Shown here: positions 1 through 5,682 of the stretch, one piece after another
Layout: each line of letters opens with the position of its first letter
Position numbering within the stretch: the first letter of the stretch is position 1
From: an uncultured Gammaproteobacteria bacterium
Lineage (GTDB): Bacteria; Pseudomonadota; Gammaproteobacteria; Nitrosococcales; Methylophagaceae
NCBI GenBank assembly: GCA_913058195.1
Contig: CAJXPP010000062.1
Coordinates: forward strand, 1-9,956
DNA: 9,956 bases
Reading direction: 5' to 3'
Notes under the pieces: generated by a model
The model's database searches: none
Seen by the model: only the letters and a program-made list of their open reading frames with translations
Told to the model about the DNA's origin: nothing
Position numbers and translations under genes: made by a program

Positions 1-41
1 AGAGTAGATCGTCGGCAGCGTCAGATGTGTATAAGAGACAG
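1..41 (+). other. Nextera (Tn5) sequencing adapter with i5 index, artefact
   Basis: Positions 1-8 (AGAGTAGA) match the Nextera i5 index known as S504/N504, 9-22 match the Read 1 adapter arm TCGTCGGCAGCGTC, and 23-41 are the 19-base Tn5 mosaic end AGATGTGTATAAGAGACAG. This is untrimmed library sequence at the contig edge. It creates a false start: GTG at 27 reads through the mosaic end as MYKRQ in frame with the real gene. Genomic sequence begins at 42. Confidence 0.98.
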
Positions 42-1475
42 GCGGGTAATCTTAGCTACGATGTAAATGAAACATTTGCCGTATTAAAACAAGATCAATT
101 CGCCTATGAAGACCAGCGTGTTATTGATGTTGTCATCATGGGCAATAAAGCCTTATGGGAAGTGCATCATGAACGTGATCGCATCTACAACTTGCCTGAA
201 ATGTCTGAAGAAGATGGTCTCAAAGTAGCTCACCTTGAAGGTGAATATGCCGAGATGGATGGTTACACTGCTGAATCTCGCGCAGGTGAGTTATTATTAG
301 GCGTAGGTATTCCAACTGAGCAGCACTACGGCCCAATGAGTGAAGTTGCACCCGGCTGGAAACTACGGATCTTGCTTGCTCAAGTTCTATTTGCTGAACC
401 TGACATCTTATTACTTGATGAGCCGACTAACCATCTGGATATCAATACAATCCGTTGGTTGGAAGATATAATCAATCAACGTAGTGGCACAATGATCATC
501 ATCTCGCATGATCGCCATTTCTTAAATAGTGTGTGTACGCATATGGCAGATATGGACTTTGGTGAGCTTCGTGTTTACCCAGGTACTTATGATGAATATA
601 TGTTGGCATCAACTCAAGCGCGCGCTCAACAAATCTCTGATAATGAGAAGAAAAAAGCACAAATTATTGAGCTGCAAGATTTCGTACGTCGTTTCTCAGC
701 TAATGCATCTAAAGCAAAACAAGCCACATCACGTGCTAAACAAATCGATAAAATAAAACTTGAAAATATCAAACCATCAAGCCGTGTAAACCCCTACATT
801 AATTTTGATCAAGAAAAGAAATTATTCCGTAATGCGGTTGAAGTAAATAATGTTAGCCAAGGCTATGATGATGATGAGCCTCTATTTAAAGACTTCAAAT
901 TTATGGCTGAAGTTGGCGAACGTATTGCTATTATCGGCCCTAACGGTATTGGTAAATCAACACTTGCTAAAACTTTAGCTACAGAAATGCTGCCAAAAGA
1001 AGGTAAAGTTAAGTGGTCTGAGAATGTCAATATTGGTTATTATGCACAAGACCATGAATACTTCTTTGACAACGATCTAACCCTTTATGAATGGATGCAA
1101 CACTGGGGAAGACCTTCAGATGACGAACAAGTTATCCGTGGCACATTAGGTCGCCTACTATTTTCAGGCGATGCTATCGACAAAAAAGCATCTATCTTAT
1201 CTGGTGGTGAAAAAGGACGCATGATGTTTGGTAAGTTGTTACTACAAAAACCAAATGTCTTGATTATGGATGAACCGACTAACCATATGGATATGGAGTC
1301 TATTGAATCATTGAATATGGCATTAAATCGCTATGATGGCACTTTATTCTTCGTCAGCCATGATCGTGAGTTTGTATCATCTCTCGCTACTCGTATCTTT
1401 GATATGACTGAAAATGGCATTATTGATTTCCGTGGTGGTTATGATGAGTATCTAACAAGTCAGGGAGTTAAATAG
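42..1475 (+). CDS. ybiT: ABC-F family ATPase, YbiT-like (5'-truncated)
   Basis: ABC-F proteins are soluble twin-ATPase factors that bind the ribosome E site and help stalled or difficult translation; they have no membrane domain. The 477 genuine residues align from memory with E. coli YbiT (about 530 aa) starting near its residue 56, so roughly 55 N-terminal residues, including the first Walker A, are lost beyond the contig edge. Domain 1 shows the atypical signature SEVAPGWKLR (about 339-368), Walker B ILLLDEPTNHLD and the H-loop SHDRHF. The basic, coiled interdomain linker that contacts tRNA in this family lies at about 614-785. Domain 2 has Walker A GPNGIGKST (936-962), signature LSGGE (1197-1211), Walker B LIMDEPTNHMD and SHDREF. 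Both catalytic glutamates after Walker B are present. The 5' break is a library artefact, not a pseudogene. No clear hairpin follows the stop. YbiT assignment is firm; the exact ribosomal role is family knowledge. Confidence 0.95.
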   Translation, partial: AGNLSYDVNETFAVLKQDQFAYEDQRVIDVVIMGNKALWEVHHERDRIYNLPEMSEEDGLKVAHLEGEYAEMDGYTAESRAGELLLGVGIPTEQHYGPMSEVAPGWKLRILLAQVLFAEPDILLLDEPTNHLDINTIRWLEDIINQRSGTMIIISHDRHFLNSVCTHMADMDFGELRVYPGTYDEYMLASTQARAQQISDNEKKKAQIIELQDFVRRFSANASKAKQATSRAKQIDKIKLENIKPSSRVNPYINFDQEKKLFRNAVEVNNVSQGYDDDEPLFKDFKFMAEVGERIAIIGPNGIGKSTLAKTLATEMLPKEGKVKWSENVNIGYYAQDHEYFFDNDLTLYEWMQHWGRPSDDEQVIRGTLGRLLFSGDAIDKKASILSGGEKGRMMFGKLLLQKPNVLIMDEPTNHMDMESIESLNMALNRYDGTLFFVSHDREFVSSLATRIFDMTENGIIDFRGGYDEYLTSQGVK

Positions 1476-1569
1476 AATACGAATAAGAGGTCAGTTATTA
1501 CACTTGCTTTTTTATCGCTTTATTTTCAAGCCTTCTCCGTGCTAATGTAGGGATTTCACCTCTGTTATC

Positions 1570-1574
1570 AAGGA
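1570..1574 (+). promoter_or_regulatory. Ribosome binding site of the Ysc84-family gene
   Basis: AAGGA lies 9 bases before the ATG at 1584. An out-of-frame ATG at 1577 also lies downstream of the AAGGA but opens no matching protein. The rest of the 108-base gap after ybiT (1476-1583) holds no convincing hairpin terminator and no clear promoter, so partial read-through from ybiT is possible. Confidence 0.6.
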
Positions 1575-1583
1575 TAATGCATC

Positions 1584-2129
1584 ATGACTTTGTCACGTAA
1601 CGTATTAATTTTATTATTAGTGCTCATTAGCAACATTAGTTCTGTTGCTAATGCAGCCTCTTCCACCGAAATAAATATTGGCGTTAGAGAAACACTAAAA
1701 CAATTTAATCAACAAGTATCAGGAGGCAGTGAGTTTCTCAAACAAGCTAAAGGCGTACTGGTATTCCCAAATGTTATTAAAGCCGGTTTTTTCGTTGGCG
1801 GAGAATATGGAGAAGGTGCTTTGCAAGTTGGCGGTAAAACAATCGCTTATTACAGCACTGCAGCTGCATCTATCGGTCTACAATTAGGGGCGCAATCAAA
1901 ATCAGTCGTATTAATATTTATGACTAATGATGCTTTAAAAGACTTTCAAACTAGCGAAGGTTGGAAAGCAGGTGTAGATGGTTCTGTTGCACTAATTGAA
2001 TGGGGCGCAGCTGAAGACATTAATACCATTGATATAAAAGATCCAATTATAGGTTTTGTATTCAGCAATAAAGGACTAATGTATAACCTGACATTGGAAG
2101 GTTCTAAATTCACTAAAATAACGAAGTAA
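1584..2129 (+). CDS. Secreted Ysc84-family lipid-binding protein
   Basis: The 181-residue product starts with a classical Sec signal peptide: Arg5, a hydrophobic core rich in Leu and Ile (7-16), and probable signal peptidase I cleavage after ANA at 22-24. No lipobox cysteine is seen, so a soluble periplasmic protein is expected. The mature part resembles the Ysc84/SH3YL1 (SYLF) family: the segment GVLVFPNVIKAGFFVGGEYGEG followed by YYSTAAASIGLQLGAQ and VLIFMTNDAL is typical. The eukaryotic domain binds phosphoinositides and actin; bacterial members are predicted lipid-binding periplasmic proteins of uncertain role. The ASCH gene starts 5 bases after the stop, suggesting co-transcription. Family call is strong, biological role open. 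Confidence 0.87.
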   Translation: MTLSRNVLILLLVLISNISSVANAASSTEINIGVRETLKQFNQQVSGGSEFLKQAKGVLVFPNVIKAGFFVGGEYGEGALQVGGKTIAYYSTAAASIGLQLGAQSKSVVLIFMTNDALKDFQTSEGWKAGVDGSVALIEWGAAEDINTIDIKDPIIGFVFSNKGLMYNLTLEGSKFTKITK

Positions 2130-2134
2130 TCATT

Positions 2135-2470
2135 ATGACAACTGATCAATATCCTGAAAAAAACTGTGAAATCGATCGATTGGTATCACATCCTAAACTT
2201 GTCGAAGCAACATTAGCAGGTAAGAAAACTGAACAGCGCCGTGATGGTGTTTATGCTTATCCTGGTGAAACATTTGAACTGGATGGTGTTGAATTTACCG
2301 TCACCGGCTTAGAACGAAAAACTCTCGGCGATATGACTGATGCGGATGCACAAGCCGAAGGCTACCCAAGCATGGAAATGTATAAAGGGCTTATCTTAAG
2401 AATGCATGCAGGCATGGAATGGAACTTAGACCACAAAGTATGGGTGCATAAGTTCGAAAAATCAGCTTAA
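2135..2470 (+). CDS. ASCH domain-containing protein
   Basis: This 111-residue cytoplasmic protein carries an ASCH fold, a PUA-like beta-barrel used for RNA or modified-nucleoside binding. Visible hallmarks are the AGKKTEQRR segment (28-36), a GETFEL strand at 44-49, the VEFTVTGLE strand and the DAQAEGY turn (71-77). Compared from memory with E. coli YqfB, an N4-acetylcytidine amidohydrolase, the catalytic Lys (here Lys31) and Glu (here Glu75) are kept, but the catalytic Thr position is Gln34. It may therefore bind rather than hydrolyse its ligand, or act differently. It begins 5 bases after the Ysc84-family gene with only a weak GAAG upstream, consistent with translational coupling. A strong hairpin follows the stop by 15 bases. 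Confidence 0.82.
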   Translation: MTTDQYPEKNCEIDRLVSHPKLVEATLAGKKTEQRRDGVYAYPGETFELDGVEFTVTGLERKTLGDMTDADAQAEGYPSMEMYKGLILRMHAGMEWNLDHKVWVHKFEKSA

Positions 2471-2481
2471 CTCGTTCAAAT

Positions 2482-2518
2482 AAAAAAGGCACTTATCAAC
2501 TTAATTTATAAGTGCCTT
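2482..2518 (-). terminator. Hairpin terminator between convergent genes, probably bidirectional
   Basis: AAGGCACTTAT at 2486-2496 pairs perfectly with ATAAGTGCCTT at 2508-2518, an 11-bp stem with an 11-base loop. Read on the minus strand, the stem is followed at once by a T-run from the A tract at 2482-2487, giving a classical intrinsic terminator for dodecin. On the plus strand the tail is ATTATTAAT, a poorer U-tract, so termination of the ASCH transcript is likely but weaker. The stem ends 5 bases from the dodecin stop codon. Confidence 0.88.
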
Positions 2519-2522
2519 ATTA

Positions 2523-2732
2523 TTAATCTTCGATTCTAAAACCAATTTTAATTGTTACCTGCCAATACTTCACGCCATCACCTTCGACATAACCACGCGT
2601 ATCAATTACTTGAAACCAATGCATGTGTTTGACTGATGTGGAAGCCTTAGCAATCGCATTTTGTATTGCTTGATCCGAACTTTCAGCCGAGCTACCTGTT
2701 AATTCAATATGCTTATATGTATGTTCTGACAT
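2523..2732 (-). CDS. Dodecin family flavin-binding protein
   Basis: Dodecins are roughly 65-70 residue proteins that form hollow dodecamers storing or sequestering flavins (FMN, riboflavin, lumichrome), often in stacked pairs. This 69-residue product has the expected beta-alpha-beta-beta layout: HTYKHIELTGSS, a helix around 18-33, then HMHWFQVIDTRGYV and a final strand YWQVTIKIGFRIED. Trp39 fits the conserved flavin-stacking tryptophan, and Gln58 in YWQVTIKIGF fits the glutamine that contacts the isoalloxazine ring. A good Shine-Dalgarno, GAGGGA at 2739-2744, lies 6 bases before the ATG. It follows the FNT channel gene by 14 bases on the same strand, so the two are almost certainly co-transcribed, and the hairpin just downstream ends the unit. 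Family call is very secure. Confidence 0.93.
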   Translation of the reverse strand: MSEHTYKHIELTGSSAESSDQAIQNAIAKASTSVKHMHWFQVIDTRGYVEGDGVKYWQVTIKIGFRIED

Positions 2733-2746
2733 TATTATTCCCTCAA

Positions 2747-3577
2747 TTAATCACGCAAGTAAATAAACCAATAAAACAGTCCTACAAAAACGCTGCCACC
2801 AATGATATTACCTAATGTAACAGGTAACAGATTATTAAATAAAAACCCATGCAGCGTTAAATTATCTAGATTCATAACGCCTGCAAGCTGAACTAATTCT
2901 GCTTGAGTCTGAACCACTAAGCCCGCTGGTATGAAATACATATTTGCCACAGAGTGTTCAAAGCCCATCGCCACAAAAGCAGTGATTGGAAATATAATTG
3001 CTAAGACTTTATCCACCACTGTTCGCCCAGCGAAACACAACCAAACAGCAAGGCAAACCAGAATATTACATAAAATACCCCTAGTAAATGCTTCCATCCA
3101 AGTTAGATTCACCTTTGCATTAGCAATAGCTAAGACTTTCACTCCTAATGCGCCGCCTCCTATCTGCCAGTGTCCGCTAAGATAGATAAGCAATAAAACA
3201 CCTACTGCACCGATGAAATTCCCAATATACACAACACCCCAGTTAAGCAATAGTTGTTTGAGACTAACCTTTCCATCAACATAAGCCATCACGATTAAAT
3301 TATTGCCTGTGAATAATTCTGCTCCTGCCACCACTACCAGGACCAGACCTAAACAAAATACAAAACCGCCAATTAGACGCATTAAACCTGCAGCAATAGA
3401 ACCAAGATCGTAGGTCACTACAGTGAAAAATACAGCACCAAATGCAATAAAAGCCCCAGCTAATATTGCTAAGGCAAATACGCGCGATATATCTCCTGTA
3501 CTCTTTGTAACGCCTAAATTTTCGATTCTAGCGGCAATTTCTTTCGGCGTGTAAGCATCCACAGAAAAATTATCCAC
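2747..3577 (-). CDS. Formate/nitrite transporter (FNT) family channel, FocA-like
   Basis: FNT proteins are pentameric inner-membrane channels moving small monovalent anions such as formate, nitrite or hydrosulfide. The 276 residues contain six hydrophobic spans (roughly 33-54, 66-85, 112-133, 165-184, 190-204, 252-273). Family hallmarks are present: AGAELFTGN (84-92), whose Leu-Phe-Thr fits the FocA constriction, and FVAMGFEHSVANMYFIP (201-217), with His208 at the FocA His209 gating position. The C-terminus NNLLPVTLGNIIGG...YWFIYLR is very FocA-like, and length is close to FocA (285 aa). No pflB, nirB or hydrogenase gene is nearby, so formate rather than nitrite as substrate is only a lean. 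The start is GTG at 3577 with GAGGAT at 3584-3589, 6 bases upstream; no ATG lies close. It heads a two-gene unit with dodecin and is divergent from deaD. Confidence 0.92.
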   Translation of the reverse strand: MDNFSVDAYTPKEIAARIENLGVTKSTGDISRVFALAILAGAFIAFGAVFFTVVTYDLGSIAAGLMRLIGGFVFCLGLVLVVVAGAELFTGNNLIVMAYVDGKVSLKQLLLNWGVVYIGNFIGAVGVLLLIYLSGHWQIGGGALGVKVLAIANAKVNLTWMEAFTRGILCNILVCLAVWLCFAGRTVVDKVLAIIFPITAFVAMGFEHSVANMYFIPAGLVVQTQAELVQLAGVMNLDNLTLHGFLFNNLLPVTLGNIIGGSVFVGLFYWFIYLRD

Positions 3578-3583
3578 AATAGT

Positions 3584-3589
3584 ATCCTC
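3584..3589 (-). promoter_or_regulatory. Ribosome binding site supporting a GTG start
   Basis: On the minus strand GAGGAT precedes the GTG codon (3575-3577) by 6 bases. This decides for the GTG start of the FNT gene, as no upstream in-frame ATG with a better site is seen. Confidence 0.7.
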
Positions 3590-3618
3590 ATCAAAATAAT
3601 GTTAATTAACTTCATTCT

Positions 3619-3655
3619 GCCTTATTTTCATATGTTCTAACAGTAGCAATAAGGC
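3619..3655. repeat. Inverted repeat in the FNT upstream region
   Basis: GCCTTATT at 3619-3626 is repeated in inverted form as AATAAGGC at 3648-3655 around a 21-base spacer. It sits 42-78 bases upstream of the FNT start codon. There is no T-run on either side, so it does not look like a terminator; an operator or leader hairpin are the alternatives. Confidence 0.5.
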
Positions 3656-3691
3656 TCTAAGCTAGCTATTCATTTAACAGACTGATTTATC

Positions 3692-3720
3692 TATACTTTA
3701 TAGTTAAACTAAAGTATAAT
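3692..3720 (+). promoter_or_regulatory. Probable deaD promoter overlapped by an AT-rich inverted repeat
   Basis: A perfect sigma70 -10 box TATAAT lies at 3715-3720. The hexamer TATACT at 3692-3697, 17 bases upstream, is only a weak -35 match. ATACTTTA (3693-3700) and TAAAGTAT (3710-3717) form an 8-bp inverted repeat that spans the spacer and overlaps both boxes, which is where a repressor operator would sit. The predicted transcript start is near 3727, giving a leader of about 60 bases. Confidence 0.5.
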
Positions 3721-3743
3721 TGTCTGATTAATCATCCCTTACA

Positions 3744-3768
3744 TCAGCTTTGCTTAGTCTATAGCTGA
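3744..3768 (+). promoter_or_regulatory. Possible small hairpin in the deaD leader
   Basis: TCAGCT (3744-3749) can pair with AGCTGA (3763-3768) around a 13-base loop, ending 7 bases before the AGG (3776-3778) that serves as Shine-Dalgarno for the ATG at 3786. Six pairs with a large loop make a weak structure; it could be chance in AT-rich DNA. Confidence 0.25.
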
Positions 3769-3785
3769 CTTTCACAGGCGAATAC

Positions 3786-5597
3786 ATGTCAGACACAGAA
3801 CAAACTCCCGTTATTTCATTTTCAGATTTAGGCTTATCAGAAGCAGTACTTAAAGCTGTTAATGAATCAGGATACGAAACTCCTTCTCCAATTCAAGCAC
3901 AAAGTATCGAACCACTTCTTGCTGGTCGTGATCTATTGGGCCAAGCCCAAACAGGTACAGGTAAAACTGCTGCATTCTCTCTACCGCTATTAAGCCGTAT
4001 CGATGTAAAAGCAAAAACACCACAAATGTTAGTATTAGCACCAACACGCGAATTAGCCATTCAAGTTGCCGAAGCAATTCAAAGTTATGCTCGCCACATG
4101 AAAGGATTACATGTACTACCTATCTACGGTGGTCAAAGCATGGGCGTTCAATTAGGCCAATTAAAACGTAACCCACAAGTAATTGTTGGTACACCAGGTC
4201 GAATTCTAGATCATATCCGTCGTCGTACATTAAAATTGGGTGATCTAAAATCATTGGTTCTAGATGAAGCTGATGAAATGTTACGCATGGGCTTTATCGA
4301 TGATGTTGAAACCATCCTGAAAGAAACACCTGCTGAACGCCAAGTCGCATTATTTTCAGCAACTATGCCCTCTGCTATCCACCGTGTTGCTACACGTTAC
4401 TTGAAAGATCCAGTTGAAATTCGTATTAAATCGAAAACAACTACAATGGAAACTATCAATCAGCGTTATTGGCAAGTAACAGGCATGCACAAATTGGATG
4501 CCTTAACGCGTATTCTTGAAGTTGAAGAATTTGATGCAATGATAATTTTTGTGCGCACCAAAAATGCGACAGCTGAATTAGCCGAGAAATTAGAAGCGCG
4601 TGGTTATTCAAGCTCACCATTAAATGGTGATATGAATCAAGCAGCACGTGAAAAAGCGATTCAGCGCATGAAAAAAGGCAAGCTAGATATTCTTGTGGCG
4701 ACTGATGTTGCTGCTCGTGGATTAGATATCGAGCGTATCAGTCACGTTGTTAACTACGACATTCCTTACGATACTGAATCTTATGTTCACCGTATTGGTC
4801 GTACAGGTCGTGCTGGCCGTAAAGGTGAAGCAATTTTGTTTGTAGCGCCGCGCGAAAAACGTATGTTGTTTGCCATTGAAAAGGCAACTCGTCAAACCAT
4901 CTCCTTGATGAAATTACCGAGTACTGAAGACATTGCTGATCGTCGTGTTATGCAGTTCACACAACAATTAAGCGAAACGATTGAGGCGCAAGATTTAAGC
5001 TTCTTCCAAGAAGTGATTAGTAATTATCAAGAGTCACATGATGCTGATCCACTAGAAGTAGCTGCAGCGCTGACTTTCTTAGTACAAAAAACACGTCCAC
5101 TTAAACCTGTAATACATGTTCGTGAACGTCCTGCACGTAAAGAACGCGAGCAAGGTAGCCGTAGAGAACGCCCAGAACGTGGCGAGCGCTCACAACGACC
5201 TTCATCTCCTCGTCGTGGCAATCAAACGCCTCACCGTAGCGAAGAAGGTATGCAAACATACCGTGTTGAAGTCGGTCGCTCACAAGGTGTAGAAGTTAAA
5301 AACATCGTTGGTGCTATCGCCAATGAAGCAGGCATCGATAGTAAAGATATTGGCCGAATCAGTCTGCAAGATGATTACAGCACCATTGATTTACCAGAGG
5401 GAATGCCTAAAGACTTATTCCAACAATTACGTAAAGTATGGGTTGGTAATAAACAACTTGAATTAAGCATTGTGAATAATAATGAAACTTCAGCCGAAGC
5501 TGGTTCTGATACAGCAGGTAAGCCGCGCCGTTCGGGAAAACCTCGCACTCGGGCTCGTGATAAATCGCGCCGTCCAAGTCAAAGCCGCGATAAATAG
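3786..5597 (+). CDS. deaD: ATP-dependent RNA helicase DeaD (CsdA)
   Basis: DeaD is a DEAD-box RNA helicase that unwinds RNA during large ribosomal subunit assembly, mRNA decay and cold adaptation. All core motifs are visible: Q motif with TPSPIQ (32-37), motif I AQTGTGKT (54-61), Ia PTREL (86-90), Ib TPGR (136-139), II DEAD (160-163), III SAT (191-193), V ARGLD (310-314) and VI HRIGRTGR (335-342). After the helicase core come a helical dimerisation-like region (about 350-440), an Arg-rich linker (445-485), the DbpA/CsdA RNA-binding domain (about 489-563: MQTYRVEVGR...GVEVKNIVGAIANEAGI) and a basic tail rich in Arg and Lys (579-603). The length of 603 aa compares with 629 in E. coli, and the linker and RBD separate it from RhlE, RhlB and SrmB. 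It has its own promoter-like element and a strong terminator, so it appears monocistronic, divergent from the FNT gene. Confidence 0.96.
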   Translation: MSDTEQTPVISFSDLGLSEAVLKAVNESGYETPSPIQAQSIEPLLAGRDLLGQAQTGTGKTAAFSLPLLSRIDVKAKTPQMLVLAPTRELAIQVAEAIQSYARHMKGLHVLPIYGGQSMGVQLGQLKRNPQVIVGTPGRILDHIRRRTLKLGDLKSLVLDEADEMLRMGFIDDVETILKETPAERQVALFSATMPSAIHRVATRYLKDPVEIRIKSKTTTMETINQRYWQVTGMHKLDALTRILEVEEFDAMIIFVRTKNATAELAEKLEARGYSSSPLNGDMNQAAREKAIQRMKKGKLDILVATDVAARGLDIERISHVVNYDIPYDTESYVHRIGRTGRAGRKGEAILFVAPREKRMLFAIEKATRQTISLMKLPSTEDIADRRVMQFTQQLSETIEAQDLSFFQEVISNYQESHDADPLEVAAALTFLVQKTRPLKPVIHVRERPARKEREQGSRRERPERGERSQRPSSPRRGNQTPHRSEEGMQTYRVEVGRSQGVEVKNIVGAIANEAGIDSKDIGRISLQDDYSTIDLPEGMPKDLFQQLRKVWVGNKQLELSIVNNNETSAEAGSDTAGKPRRSGKPRTRARDKSRRPSQSRDK

Positions 5598-5607
5598 ATT
5601 GTGAATT

Positions 5608-5632
5608 AGCCCCCTTAATTGGGGGCTTTTTT
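5608..5632 (+). terminator. Rho-independent terminator of deaD
   Basis: AGCCCCC (5608-5614) pairs with GGGGGCT (5621-5627) around the loop TTAATT, followed by six T residues (5627-5632). This is a textbook intrinsic terminator 10 bases after the deaD stop. It implies that the next gene needs its own promoter. Confidence 0.95.
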
Positions 5633-5647
5633 ATGCGTGAAACAATT

Positions 5648-5676
5648 CTTTCAAATAGTGAATCTATCGGTAGAAT
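5648..5676 (+). promoter_or_regulatory. Candidate promoter of the spmAB gene, possibly leaderless
   Basis: TAGAAT at 5671-5676 matches five of six bases of the -10 consensus. CTTTCA at 5648-5653 is a half-matching -35 at a 17-base spacing. The ATG at 5683 starts only 6 bases after the -10 box, so transcription would begin at or beside the start codon. No Shine-Dalgarno is evident in front of the ATG, which agrees with a leaderless mRNA but also with a mispredicted promoter. Confidence 0.4.
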
Positions 5677-5682
5677 AGTCAC

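Noticed and set aside
27..41. GTG at 27 as the start of the ABC-F gene (N-terminus MYKRQ)
   Set aside because: These codons lie inside the adapter. The real gene begins beyond the contig edge, and genomic codons start at 42.
529..756. 75-codon plus-strand open frame inside the ABC-F gene
   Set aside because: It is a +1-type shadow of the conserved linker-coding region and has no initiation signals.
1476..1583. Promoter or terminator in the gap between ybiT and the Ysc84-family gene
   Set aside because: Only weak -10/-35 resemblances and no stable stem with a T-run could be found by eye, so no feature is claimed.
5027..5283. Minus-strand open frames opposite the deaD Arg-rich linker
   Set aside because: They are shadows of the repetitive Arg/Glu codons of the helicase linker, with low-complexity products and no Shine-Dalgarno or family features.
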